Below, piece by piece: positions 42,715 through 54,082 of a stretch of DNA of 64,000 nucleotides (its first letter is position 1; every line of letters starts with the position of its first letter). Origin of the DNA: Melitaea cinxia (Eukaryota; Arthropoda; Insecta; Lepidoptera; Nymphalidae); the NCBI RefSeq assembly GCF_905220565.1, contig NC_059412.1, positions 13,178,125 to 13,242,124 of the forward strand, read 5' to 3'. The notes below the pieces were generated by a model that worked only from the letters and a program-made list of their open reading frames with translations, was not told the DNA's origin and made no database searches. A program made the translations under genes and the position numbers.

Positions 42715-44629
42715 ATTGCTCAATTAGGAGCAACTACAAAATGTAATAGTACGAAATTAAATTTTAACAGAAGACAGTCAGATCTAAATTACAAATATAA
42801 AATTTTATTATTCCTCGCCTGGCCTACTTTCATAAACGTTTATTAGACGTTCCAGATAGTAATCATTTCAAGAAATGTTTGTTTCAAATTATTTTTCCCC
42901 AAATAAATGTCCTCTCCTCAAATCCTCTTTGTCAAACCAAAATAGTAGGTCATTACCAAGATGACCTATGAACAATATCGGTCTAAGAATCCCTACACTA
43001 AAACACAATACTGTACTGCAGTTGCATCTTAAATCCGTTCAATGTTCTACAAATCACAGAAAAACAGATGACCGGACCGAATAAAACTTTTAGATACACC
43101 ATTACTTGAGTAAACCTAGAGTAATGAATGTTCCTTGTTGCTTAGGACGCAAGGCACGGACATTATTTGTCTTTGTCTAACGCTAATGAAAAAGCGAGAC
43201 AGTAACTATTTACTTTACTATAAAATTGCTTCTGCAGTAATAATTTGACGCACTGCTATGGCGACTTGGTTTGTACTTCTGTAATGAGTTTCCTCGGTTA
43301 TTTAATGTCTTTGATATTTGTTGTTTGCTGTATGAAATTAACTATATAATGTAATTTTAAGATTGTTGTATGTGAAAATATTTCTTGGAGTTAATATCAG
43401 AACTTTTATAAAGAATGCATGACTATAAATGGATTTATACAAAATTAGAATTGGGTATTTCATAATAAAATTTCGTAGCTACATAGAAGATAAATATCGG
43501 ATTGCAGCGATAAGGCACTTCTACGTAATAAAAAAGACATAAAATAAAGAGATAATAATGTATTTAATTAACACTTTCTAGTGATACTTTTTCATATACT
43601 TTCATATACTTGGACTTAACAGTGGATAGAATAAAAATTGTTTATTTTAGTTATATATTTTTTGGCGCGTTAGAGAAAAATGATGAGAGTAAATTTTTAT
43701 GATGCGCGCGCACACCGTCAAAAATAAGCCGACATCCTGAAGTTAGCTAGCCAACTTCTTACGTGTGATATGCGTACATAAGTACACATACACTTTTATT
43801 TTATGATAAAAGCTTGTAAATATCGCACTGCAGAGCCCGGCCTCTGTACCAAATACAGAGAAAGATTGGCTAACAATATTAATCAATATGGCAATATTGA
43901 TTAATATTGTTAGCCTATGACAATAGTATTTTCATAGGCTAACAATACAATTATAACTGTTTCGGCAAATTACACAGGAATGTAATATTATAATTGTGTC
44001 CCACTGATAACCAAAAACTTCTTTTATCAAGAAGATATTAGTATCTTATCTAATATCGTTATATATGTTTTAAAATATGGACATAACAGTGGGATAGAAA
44101 ATAATTGAACATTTATTGACGCCTCAAAATGACTTTTGAGACACTTAACCTAGGAAACATTTCCTTTAGTTATTGTAATTATTATACTACCTTACGAAGT
44201 TTAGCAATATTCGAATTAGAAATTTAGATCTAAGTATTCCATAAATTGCTAACAGCTTAAAGTTATAACACGATCACCAAGTTTTCCGGTCTTATCAATT
44301 GAATCCCATACCATAAATAGTTTAAAATATATTTTCAAAAAGGTAAAAATGTTTAAAAATAAGCACGTTGGTTTTTTCCTTTTCACTCTAATTATAAAGA
44401 ATGGCATCCAAAGCTTCGGTAAACACAGGCGAGTTTGTTAATTGATGTTTTGTTCGGTAATATTAGCGGTCGTGTAATGCCGTCCATTAAATACATTTAG
44501 GGCGCTCGTATAAAAACGACGCAACTGACGTATCAATTTTTTTTTACTTTGAATAAGTATTTTCGGGTAAAAGGAAAGTAGATTTTTATAAAAATTTGAA
44601 TAAATCTTGCTGTATAATGAAACAAGTTT
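42715..44629. other. Mostly unique AT-rich non-coding DNA
   Basis: No gene. It contains a perfect 48-bp palindrome at 43868-43915 (listed separately). Could be intronic. Confidence 0.4.
43868..43915. repeat. Perfect inverted repeat, 22-bp arms, 4-bp spacer
   Basis: Left arm 43868-43889 starts GGCTAACAATATTAATCAAT; right arm 43894-43915 is its exact reverse complement; spacer GGCA. A third partial copy of the arm (GGCTAACAATA) follows at about 43940. It can form a cruciform or RNA hairpin; the loop is too short for a normal miRNA precursor. Confidence 0.9.
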
Positions 44630-44700
44630 TTGAATTTTACCGCAGTTTATAAGCTTTTTTAGATGACCAACGTTTCGGATACTTTACTACTATTATAATG
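44630..44700. repeat. Short repeat sharing ACGTTTCGGATACTTTA, copy 1
   Basis: ACCGCAGTTTATAAGCTTTT, then GACCAACGTTTCGGATACTT. A related segment is at 54760-54865 with the same order (CGCGGTTTATTTAGTTTTTT, CGACGTTTCGGATACTTTAT). Confidence 0.5.
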
Positions 44701-44797
44701 AGTGAAGTTAACGTAAACATTCGAAAATAACGCATAATTTTGCTATTTAACATCTATTGTATATATATTGTATACATACATATATTGTAGTCGTGTA

Positions 44798-45020
44798 TAT
44801 GTTGGCGCAGTTTGTAGTGGCCCTGCTTTCTGTGCCGCGGGTTGCGAGTTCGATTCCCCCCTGAGTCTGGGTGTAATATAATATTTGTATTTATATATGT
44901 ATTGTTTCTGTGTATATTTATCGAAAAAAAATAGATGTAGTTATAACAGTCGGCTGTTACCTGTAACACAAGCATTGGGTTGCTTACCATGAGAATAGAC
45001 GACCGTGTGTGTATGTTATA
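44798..45020 (+). mobile_element. tRNA-derived SINE, family B, full length
   Basis: Best copy: A box in TTGGCGCAGTTTGTAGTGGC, B box in GCGAGTTCGATTCCCCCC, then GAGTCTGGGTGTAATATAAT, AACAGTCGGCTGTTACCTGT, GACGACCGTGTGTGTATGTT and a TATTTATTTATT end. RNA polymerase III promoter boxes intact enough to be recognised. Confidence 0.8.
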
Positions 45021-46486
45021 TGATATTTATTTATTTATTCATTATTTGATAAACGCCATCTTTTGGAGTCTGTGAGCAAGGGGGTTAGTAAAGGACGTTC
45101 TATATATAATATAAGTTTCTATAAAATATTATTCCGAGTTAATAAGCGTCAGTATACGATTTTCCATACGTTAACTGGATAAAAATAAAAATAAAATTAA
45201 AAATTAAAATTAAAATTCACGTCCATAATTACAGAATGACTTTTTACTGTCGGTATTAATGAAACTTAATTACTACTTATACTACAAGAACAACTGTTGG
45301 CATACTTACGGCCCACGTACATTATTTAAGTTGAATTGGTTTTATTCTAAATTTATTCTAAATTATATATCACTTCTTTATTATACACCACGTAATACAT
45401 TATTACTGTAGTTGAGCGTTTGATATTTCAGAATTATAGTTTAACGTTAGAATCGAGTAACCTTTTGCTAGTTCAATATGTACAAACTTGTATATACGAC
45501 CTAGTGTTTATTTGCTAAACTTTCCTATAAAAACGGTCGCTCGCTTGTAAATCCCCTTAACAGTGACACAGCGGATCTCCTTAGAGCATTTTGTGTTTAT
45601 TTATTTTTTTGTTTTTATTATTTTTGATGGCTGTACCGCTTAGATAATGACACTTTAATTAAAATGTGGACAATTTTAAGTAATTTCGGTGTTTGCTCGA
45701 ACCACGGAACTCGGGGGCTTCGCAAACATAAGTTATTAAATGTCGTTTATTAAAGGACAAATAGAAAAATCTTATTAAGTCAAGTAAATACAGTCGAGTT
45801 TGTTAAGTAAAAGGGGATTTCATTTATAGTATTATTTTATTCGAAATGTTTGTATGAATTCTGTTTTGTGTTTGTTTTTTGTTCATTGTTTTTCCTTGTT
45901 GCCACTCGAAGCTGTAAACATAATTTTGGATCATTATTGAAATTCGGTGATCGGAGATCGGTACTAAGATATAGCAACCCCGGGATCAGGTACACATTTT
46001 AATTTCGTTTCGTCATATTGCAAAAAGGTTGTATTACACCTGGTAATTTGAAAGTAACTATCCAGTGCCATGTTTTGGATTGTAAATAGATAGTAATTTT
46101 TTACAATGTAATATAGTTTCACTACAATCATATCAATCATTACTTAGCAAACCCTGATGGTACTGCATAGTAAAATAATAACTTAAGGGTAACCAAGGTC
46201 ACACGGTATAAGTATTATCTGTTACTATTTGTTAGGAATAAAAAAACCCAAGATTTAAACATTTTATCGATGTTCAGACCGAGAAGAGACAAGGTTACAT
46301 TGTTAGCATTTGCGACAAGTAAGTCGTCGGTTTCAAATCGATTAGACCTGCACACAACACTATTCTAGCGTCTGTTAATACCATTTATAGCCCTTTTCCA
46401 AAAAAGAAAACTCGCTAACATAATTAAGAATTTTTCAGTGATCAGGTAACCCTATATCGAGGCTTGAAACTAAAATAACTGCATAG
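45021..46486. other. Unique-looking non-coding stretch
   Basis: No gene. TATAAAAA at 45526-45533 is followed by more GC-rich sequence (CGGTCGCTCGCTTGTAAATC) and AACAGTGA at 45559-45566, about 36 bp downstream. It could be a core promoter but the spacing is slightly long and no transcript can be inferred. Confidence 0.35.
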
Positions 46487-46650
46487 TAGCACTTTACGCG
46501 CGCTTGACTTGAGGAGTAAGCTGGTGAATGCGTAATGAGAGCGTTACGAAAAGTGTGGTCGGGCGAGGCGAACGGAAGTTGAAAGGGAGATATAAGTTAG
46601 ATGAAGCTAAAGAAGTTCTGTCGTGTGGTCTAAAGCACACTCGTTTTTTT
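46487..46650 (+). repeat. Interspersed repeat family H, copy 4
   Basis: ACGCGCGCTTGACTTGAGGA, GTAAGCTGGTGAATGCGTAA, GGTCGGGCGAGGCGAACGGA, CTGTCGTGTGGTCTAAAGCA, T-run. The 135-codon frame 46528-46935 begins in this repeat and is not called a gene. Confidence 0.7.
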
Positions 46651-47068
46651 TTTAAATGTATATCTTTCATGGTGTCCCGTTTTCAAACAACTAAGGCTCA
46701 TACGACATTTGCATATTTACCCAAATACGAATCGTATCCTGGCGTCTTACAACGATGTTTTTTTCACAAATATTTCAAAAATAGACATTGTGGCAACGGA
46801 ATAAAGTTTACGGTGACCGCATTTACATACGGCAATCTTAGAAATAGAATTTCTAGGAAAAACATTTTCCCTCGTACAATTCTGAGATCTATTGAACGTG
46901 GATATGAAGATTTTTCTGAAATGGTGTCGAAATAATATCAATGTTTCTGTACTGAGCTGTTTTTAAAAATTCGAATCGAGGATATTGCAGTTTCACTTAG
47001 AATACTTTCAAGTTTGATCGGATATTTGTATTTGTGTATGGGTGTCGTTAACGAGATTTTGATTAAAC

Positions 47069-47226
47069 ATTTTTGAATATCATATCGAAAATTGACAGCT
47101 CCAGCGGGGTTCAAACCCGCGTCTCCGACTGACCGTGTCGGCGCTCTAGCCAAATAAGCTATGGAACGATGTACCCGCTAGATCGAAACTTTTGATATGA
47201 TGATTTTTATATTCGGTTTAAGCGAA
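47069..47226 (-). mobile_element. Hairpin element with tRNA-like core, copy B
   Basis: Reverse-strand counterpart of 7275-7434. Inverted arms lie at 47079-47108 and 47174-47203 and the tRNA-like part at 47097-47168 (reverse: CGTTCCATAGCTTATTTGGC ... TGGAGCT). The anticodon loop is again ACGGTCA. The element ends CGCTTAAACCGA and CAAAAATG match copy A. No target duplication was found here, so it may be older. Confidence 0.65.
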
Positions 47227-48078
47227 CCGTGGCGCTGTCTATAGTGAGCTCTGTACAGAAACCCGTAACTATTCAAAGTTTCATATTACAATGAAAATCT
47301 TTGACAGGAGACGACACCATGCTATTTTTAATATCTACGATTTTATTTTTGTGTTACCCACACATTAGATTAGATTTTGATTAACTAATGAAGAAGAAAT
47401 GTAGTAAGTGAAGTTATTGTAACAGTCGTATTAGGCGGGTATTATAAGATGAAAATCATAATTTGTCATCGGATTATATAAATAATGTATTTCGATAGCC
47501 ATTTATAAAAAAAAATGGAATATAAAGTTACGTTTTAACAAATTTTGAAACTAACATTTTATAATTTTTATTTCAAATTGTAAATGACGAATTTCTCAAC
47601 ATTATATTTAGTAGAATCTGTATTTCAAAACAATCCTTGATTACTGTATTCTTTATTAGTTACAAATGACAACGATACAAAGGGATTTAAAAAAAAATCT
47701 TTAAACAATTCGATTTAATTATTTTTTGATATTCCCTTTTATTTCTTTATCCTTGTCGTCATCATTAAATTTCACTCACGTTCTCCTACAGTTTCTAATA
47801 GATTGATATTTATATACTTGTCTAAGTGCAAGACTAATGTTAATGGCTTAAGGATGCTTAGCTTTTAAACTCCCTCAAACCCTCAAAGGAATCGATCAAT
47901 CAGTCAAGTTCCATGAGGAGTGAAGTCATTCCATTTAACAATGCATACCTTCTTTGTAACTCCGCTAAAAGAACATTCCTTAAAAACGAGCTCAAACGTG
48001 AACCCCTTTGTATTTATGTATGTTATTGTATGTCATCGTATATTTTTGCTTATAATAATAACCCGTTAGCTCTGCTCC
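47227..48078. other. AT-rich non-coding stretch
   Basis: No gene, RNA or clear repeat end was recognised. Confidence 0.4.
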
Positions 48079-48273
48079 CGTTGGCGCAGTTTGTAGTTGC
48101 CCTGCTTTCTGCTCCGCGGGTTGCGGGTGTGATTCCCGCCTAAGTCTGGGTGTAATACTTGTATTTATATATCTATATATATGTATTATTTCTTGCATAT
48201 TTTGCAAATAAATATTTACCTATAAGAAGTATTAAGTTACTTACCGTAGGCACAGACGACCGTGTGTGTTTTA
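48079..48273 (+). mobile_element. tRNA-derived SINE, family B, internally deleted
   Basis: CGTTGGCGCAGTTTGTAGTT, GGTTGCGGGTGTGATTCCCG, CTAAGTCTGGGTGTAATACT, then a shortened body and AGACGACCGTGTGTGTTTTA. Confidence 0.75.
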
Positions 48274-48374
48274 AGATAATTATTTTATTTATAATAAAAC
48301 AGTGTAAACATACAAGTAAACATAGCATTAAACTCTGTTCATTATAAAAATAAAAATTAAAATAAACATCGCAC

Positions 48375-48520
48375 TCAACGGCCCCCCACTAGTATTAACT
48401 CCTTTCTCGGGTATCCGGAAACAGACAAAATCCACAAGCACAAACCCCCAGACCACTGCAACATCTGTATGACCAATACAAATATTTACCACAAACCGTT
48501 GCGCCAACGCGTTCATTAAA
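48375..48520 (-). mobile_element. SINE family C, diverged
   Basis: Reversed: CCACAAGCACAAACCCCCAG, ACATCTGTATGACCAATACA, ACCGTTGCGCCAACGCGTTC. The B box region is lost (ATTTACCACAAACCG). Confidence 0.5.
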
Positions 48521-49598
48521 GGTTGTTTGAAATTTAATTCTTTTTTTAAATTCTAAAATCGATTAAGAAGTCAAAAATACATATTGTTCTTTTGATTTTT
48601 TGTTCTATTGTTTCTGAAATGTAGCGCAGTTCCTTTGGGATAGAATATTCAAGAAAAATATACCGTTATAGACCATTTGTAAGATTTTGTAAGATTTTAG
48701 AAATAAATTCTACAGACGAAAAGAAATCAAGATTTTTTTCTCATTTTTGTTTTTCTATCTCTGTTTTTTGTTTAGTATTTAAAAAAATTACAGATATCGT
48801 AACTCGCAGTACAAAATTTGAATGTTTTTTTTTAATTTATTTTATTGAAACTCCTCAAGAGTAATAAAAACGCTTTATATCTGTTACTTATTTTTCAGGT
48901 ACTGATATGTGAATAGTGCATCTGAGTGAGACGTCGTGACACAGGTATGTTATTTTCCTTATCAGTTATGATGTACCATTTACATAGTATAAAACAAAGT
49001 CTAAGTTAGTATAAAAATAAGCTTAAGTTATTAGTTACCTACCCATACGTTATGTACACACCACTGTCTTATTTATATTATTAAAAGTTTTGTACATAAA
49101 CGTAGGCGCTATAATCCCATCATGTAGGTATTACTCAACAATTTAATTTATTCAACCCTCTAGACGCGAATAACTTTATAAAATTATTATTTCGTTAATC
49201 CGTTTAGTTATTTTAAGGTTGCGGTATTTTGTTAAATTATTGTAGAGATTACATGACGTGCTGAGTCCGTGGAGTGTAAGAAATTTAATATTTTATACGA
49301 TGTATATTTGGATGTTGTATTTTAAAATTGTAGTATAAATTTAAGAATATTTTTGCGATGTTTAAGTTTATATTTTAATTGTTTAACATCATTTGATTAA
49401 TTTATAAACGTGTAAATGTCTAATTATACTTAATAACTATATTGAAACAATGGTGTCCCTTGCAATTTCTTCACGTTGCGAATATAAATATATGTACATA
49501 ATTTAGAGGCAAGGCGATGAAAAATAAGTACCATTCATAGTAACCTTACACATGAACATATTCCATATACGTACAGATACACTCACACATAAACAATA
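48521..49598. other. Unique non-coding stretch holding one candidate exon
   Basis: No repeat ends or coding frames. See 48899-48944 for the only exon-like pattern. Confidence 0.4.
48899..48944 (+). other. Candidate non-coding internal exon
   Basis: A 46-nt segment framed by TTACTTATTTTTCAG upstream and GTATGTTATTTT downstream, both good splice-site matches. All three frames contain stops, so it could only be a 5' UTR exon. There is no other support. Confidence 0.25.
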
Positions 49599-50215
49599 AT
49601 TGTGTTTGCTCGCAAACGAAAAAAGAAACCGACTTCAATTACATCGACGAGTAATACAACGTAGATTGACGAAAAAATAGTCAAGTAACTACGCGTTATC
49701 AAAGGTTACTCAAAAAGTAGTTATCAGATCTCAATAAAATTTATATGTGACCACATGACAAACATCAGCTTTCGATTAAATTAAAAATTATTAAAATCGG
49801 TACACCCAGTAAAAAGTTATTGCGGATTTTCAAGAGTTTCTCTCGATTTCTCTGGGATCCCATCATCAGGTCCTGGTTTCCTTATCATGGTACTAAACTA
49901 GGGATATCTCCTTTCTAACAAAAAAAGAATTATCAAAATCGGTATATCCAGTAAAAAGTTATGCGGTATAATATAACGTAGGTCGACGAAAAAAGCGTCA
50001 AGTAAAAACGCATTATTAGATATAACTCGAAAAGTAGTTGTTAGATCTCAAATAAATTTAAATGGGACCAATTGGCACACACCACCTTTCGATTAAAAGA
50101 AAATTTGTCGAAATCGGTCCACATGGGCAAAAGTTCTGATGTAACATACATAAAAAAAAAAGAAAAATACAGTCGAATTGAGAACCTCCTCCTTTTTTGG
50201 AAGTCGGTTAAAAAC
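49599..50215 (+). repeat. Interspersed repeat family E, copy 6 (longest)
   Basis: From ATAATTGTGTTTGCTCGCAA, ACCGACTTCAATTACATCGA to AGAACCTCCTCCTTTTTTGG, AAGTCGGTTAAAAA. About 617 bp. It contains internally similar halves (GTACACCCAGTAAAAAGTTA and GTATATCCAGTAAAAAGTTA), so the long form may itself be a dimer of shorter units. Confidence 0.75.
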
Positions 50216-50678
50216 AAACACAAACACATAAAAAATCTAAACGCAATATTTCCTGAAATAGGAATGTTTGAGAGTACTTTCAGTTGTAAAAGTCAGTTGA
50301 TAAGTTGTTTTAGATGTACATTCAAATCGATTCTGAACTTACTCGTAACGTTCATTAAGATATTTTGTAATTGGAACCAAGAACTCTGTTGAGAAACTGA
50401 TATGTTTGTGTATATTTTGTTTCCAAAAGTTCGTCTTTTCAATTAAACATTTGACGGAACTGCTCATTGGAGAACTGTTTCGCGGTAAGTCATTTAAATT
50501 TTGCGGTGTCAAAGTCCAAATAAGACATATTTTAATTATATGTAAAAGCACTTTCCGTCTTTGGAAGTTGATATCTGTCTGTGGTATGTATATGAAATAA
50601 GCTTAAGTTTGAAGTAGTTGTTCTTTATATCAATGTCAACATTAGTTAGAGCGATATTAGTTTTAGTAAAAGCGGTTT

Positions 50679-50680
<2 letters not shown>
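50216..50680. other. Non-coding stretch
   Basis: No gene. The short frames on both strands (50041-50600) lack domains. Confidence 0.4.

Positions 50681-50740
<60 letters not shown>
50681..50740. repeat. (TA)30 microsatellite
   Basis: Thirty uninterrupted TA units. Its length is likely to vary between individuals and to be sensitive to assembly. Confidence 0.95.
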
Positions 50741-50744
<4 letters not shown>

Positions 50745-50850
50745 CTGAATCTCGGAAACGGCTCCAACGATTTTCATAAAATTTAGTATATAGGGGGTTT
50801 CGGGGAGATAAATCTATCTAGCTAGGATTCATTTTCCGAAAATGTACTTT
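50741..50850 (+). repeat. Helitron-like fragment
   Basis: GAATCTGAATCTCGGAAACG, GCTCCAACGATTTTCATAAA, TTTAGTATATAGGGGGTTTC, with CTAGCTAGG at 50817-50825. The style matches Helitron-like interiors; the borders are unclear. Confidence 0.45.
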
Positions 50851-50904
50851 TATCCCTGTTTTTAGAGAGTGAAAAAAATATCGTTAGAATACGAAGGTAA
50901 ATTT

Positions 50905-52331
50905 CACATTTGTCAATTTAGTTCAACATTTCCCGAGATGTGGCGTGATGCTGTGGTGCGTCCTATTCCTAAAACTTCCCACCCTTCCGAATTTAAAGAT
51001 CTACGTCCAATAAGTATATTGTCGTGTCCCTCAAAAATCTTGGAAAAAATTGTCTGTAAGCAACTCACTGAATACGTAGAAAGTAGGAGCATCCTACCTG
51101 TAATGCAGTCAGGTTTTAGGAAGCACCACAGCACTACGACCGCTCTTGTGGGTGTGATCGATGACATACTTCATGCCCAAGATAGAGGAAACGTTACTAT
51201 TGTTGTATTTCTTGATTTTTCTCGAGCATTTGATGCTATTAATATTAACTTACTTTTAGCAAAACTCCGATTTTACGGATTGGATGAGTCAGCTGTTCTG
51301 TGGTTTGCCAGTTATCTACAAGATAGATACCAAGTTGTAGAAATAAAAACAGAGGAGGGAAATGTGATTTCCTCACGGCGTAGCCCAGTTAAAAGAAGAG
51401 TGCCTCAGGGTTCCATACTGGGGCCAATCTTGTTTAGCATTTACTCTGCCGACGTTACTAGGTTCATATTTATGCCGATGACATTCAGATATATTTTTCT
51501 TTTCGATCCCATGATGTTGCACCCTCGGTGGGTAAAATCAACAGTGATCTGGATAGGATTTTTGACTGGGCCAAGTCAAATGCTTTGGTTTTGAACCCCA
51601 ACAAAACGAAGTATATGATTATCGGTACGCGAAAGCAGGTACAGCAAGTCCTGAACTTCGATCCACTGATTGCTGTTAATGGCTGCAAAATCGACAGAGT
51701 ATCAGAAGCTCGTAATTTAGGTCTTCTAATGGATGAGAATCTGCGATTCGAAAAATATGTTTTAAAGTTAGTACGTAATTGTTTTTTTCGTCTGATAGTT
51801 ATGTATCGTATTAGGAAGTCACTGAGTGAAGAACTACGCATTAGACTATGTGAAGCTTTGGTCCTCTCTCAGTTTAATTACGTCGATGCCGTTATAGGTC
51901 CAAGGCTATTGGAGCGCACTAAAAGATCGATTCAACGCGTTCAAAATGCCTGTGCACGTTATTGTTTTCGGATACCGCGGCGGGATCACGTTACTCCTTT
52001 CTTAAATCGGGCATCTATATTAAAAATGGAAAGTCGTAGGCAGTTACATCTTGCCACAATGCTGTTTGGCATAATTAAACACGGTGTACCCGTCTATTTA
52101 TTTGAGAGGTTGGAATGGAAAAGAAACATTAACACCACACATTTCACACGATCTACTCGCTGCGCACTGTCTATGCCGGTTCACCACACGGCAGCATTTA
52201 GGGGTGGCTTTAAATACGCGGCAACCAAGTGCTGGAACAACCTTCCTCCTCCTCTGCGGGACCTTCGTACTAAAGCCAGCTTCAAGCGGCAATATAAAAA
52301 GTATTTATTAGAAGTACAAAAGAAAGATTAG
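50905..52331 (+). pseudogene. Reverse transcriptase pseudogene of the LINE
   Basis: Frame 1 (to about 51470) carries the RT finger and palm motifs: RPISILSCPSKILEKI, GFRKHHSTTTAL, FLDFSRAFDAIN (motif A Asp) and PQGSILGPILFS. Just before the catalytic box the frame changes: YADD is read at 51471-51482 in the frame that continues to the stop at 52329-52331. The expected residues between ADVTRF and YADD are missing, so a small deletion caused the shift. The second part has the usual thumb and C-terminal regions (VLNPNKTKYMIIGTR, LSQFNYVDAVIGP, NACARYC, CWNNLPPPLRDL). The protein cannot be made as one chain, so this copy is dead, but the remaining frames are open and the copy is fairly young. Confidence 0.88.
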
Positions 52332-53071
52332 TTTTTTTTTTCTGTAGCTGTCAATTTTTATTTTTATTTTTTTTCTCACTTTTTTTTATGTTTATACGAG
52401 TATACTGTTTATTTAAGTATCTATCTCATTTCTTTAATAAGTATTTTATTCTGGAAGTGTTTTCCTTGTGGTACCAGTATTTCTATATAACCTAATAAAT
52501 CGTATATGTATCCATTTATAATTATGTGTTTATATAATAAGCAAGTAGGTTTATGAGTATATATTTATATTTCAATTTATTCAATATAATTATGTTATAG
52601 ATCGAATAAACGTATTATCCAGTGTACTTTTTTGTGTTATCCATATCGCATTCTTTTCTTTTAATTTAGTATGTATTGTTTTGCAATATTTTTTATAGTC
52701 CATAGATTTCTATGTTTATGTATGTATCTATGTGTATGTGTATTTATATCAGAATGCCGCCAAAATAAAAATTAATAACAAAACTTAGGGTGGTCCTGAA
52801 AACCAGTGTTAGGACTAACAGTCCTAACTTAAACTGAGGTCACACCTTTTTGTGAGGCATGCTGCGAACTTATATAAATAATGTCTTAGTTAAATACTTT
52901 TAATCGATAAGTTTATATTGTATTTTTTTTTTGTTTTGTTTTACTTTTGCATCCTCTTTTGTTTTTAGTCCTTGTTGCAAATTATGTACAATGTGTTTTA
53001 TTTTATATCATTTTAAGCTGATGCAGTGTGTTTCACAAATAAATTTATTATTATTATTATTATTATTATTA
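50905..53071 (+). mobile_element. 5'-truncated CR1/Jockey-like LINE
   Basis: Holds the RT domain and C-terminal end of ORF2, then a 740-bp 3' UTR ending in a (TTA)n tail (about 53046-53071). The endonuclease and ORF1 are absent. 5' truncation and a short-repeat tail are usual for CR1-like LINEs. Clade is judged from RT wording (RPISILSCPSKILEKI, HHSTTTAL); Jockey is the alternative. Confidence 0.85.
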
Positions 53072-53150
53072 GTTGCAATAGCTCGGTGGGAAATTGGCCG
53101 GTCGGAATCAACCGAGAAGATCATGGTTCAAATCCCCATCTCCCTGATCA
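53072..53150 (+). other. tRNA-like sequence beside the LINE tail
   Basis: GCAATAGCTCGGTGGGAAAT (A-box-like) and CATGGTTCAAATCCCCATC (B-box-like, with an ATGG/CCAT stem) are about 40 nt apart. No acceptor stem pairs, so it is a tRNA-derived relic or the head of an unlisted SINE rather than a tRNA gene. Confidence 0.4.
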
Positions 53151-53538
53151 ATTATTTTTTCTTTTTCTTTTTTAATTGCACTCATTATTTTTTATTTAAA
53201 TAGGCTGTTCTTATTTTTTATTATTATGTCGGTAAAATCGAAAAATATTATTCATATTTTATCATTATTATTTTTTAATTATTTTTTTTTAAGATTTTTT
53301 ATATTTATTTATATTTTTTATTATTGTCGGTAAAAAAAAACCATTCATATTTTATAAATATGTAATTCGTATTTAAATATAATTTTCAAAAAAACACGAT
53401 TTGTTGGAGCGCCTATCAGTTTTTGAGAAGCAATTACTCTCAATCTTGTAATTGTCTAATTTGTATCAGTTTTTAATATATCGTCATTTTTTTTATACAT
53501 TGCCTTTGCGACACATCGTGCGTTAATTCATTATTAAT
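53151..53538. other. T-rich non-coding stretch
   Basis: Long TTATTTTT runs; no gene. Confidence 0.45.
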
Positions 53539-54082
53539 AATTGTGTTTGCAGGCAAACGAAAAAAAGTCGACTTCAATTACATCGACAAGTAATACAATA
53601 TAGGTAGGTAGGTACACGAAAAAATAGTCAAGAAATACGCATTATCAAAGATTACTCCAAAAGTTGTAATAAGATCTCGATGAAATATGACCACATGATA
53701 AACATCGGCTTTCGATTAAGTTAAAAATCATCAAAATCAGTACACCCAGTAGTATGTTAAGTATTATGTAGTTAATGTAAATTTGTGCGGATTTTCTAGA
53801 GTTTCCATCGATTTCTCTAGGATACCATCATCAGATCCTGGTTTCCTTATCATGCTACCACACTTGGGATATCTCCTTTCCAACAAGAAAAGAATGATAA
53901 AGAAACCAGGATCTGATTATGGCATCCCTGAGAAATCGAGGGAAGCCCTAGGGCTTCCCTCGATTCTCGAAAATCGTAGTGACGTCTAGTGCGTTTGTTA
54001 ACTTTTTTTCGTCTACTTACGTTGTATTACTTGTCGATGTAATTGATGTCGGTTTTTTTCGTTTACGAGCAAACACAATTAT
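53539..54082. repeat. Fold-back pair of family E repeats, copy 7
   Basis: The left part (53539 to about 53897) is a plus-strand family E copy starting AATTGTGTTTGCAGGCAAAC. The right part (to 54082) is a minus-strand copy ending CGTTTACGAGCAAACACAAT. The inner edges are inverted too: CAGATCCTGGTTTCCTTATC (from 53832) against TAAAGAAACCAGGATCTG (53899 on). A palindrome GGAAGCCCTAGGGCTTCC lies at 53941-53958. Confidence 0.75.

Noticed and set aside
45526..45566. TATA box and initiator pair
   Set aside because: The spacing of about 36 bp is longer than usual and no downstream exon could be seen; noted only in the stretch entry.
46528..46935. 135-codon plus-strand open frame
   Set aside because: It begins inside a family H repeat, shows no domain and has low-complexity composition.
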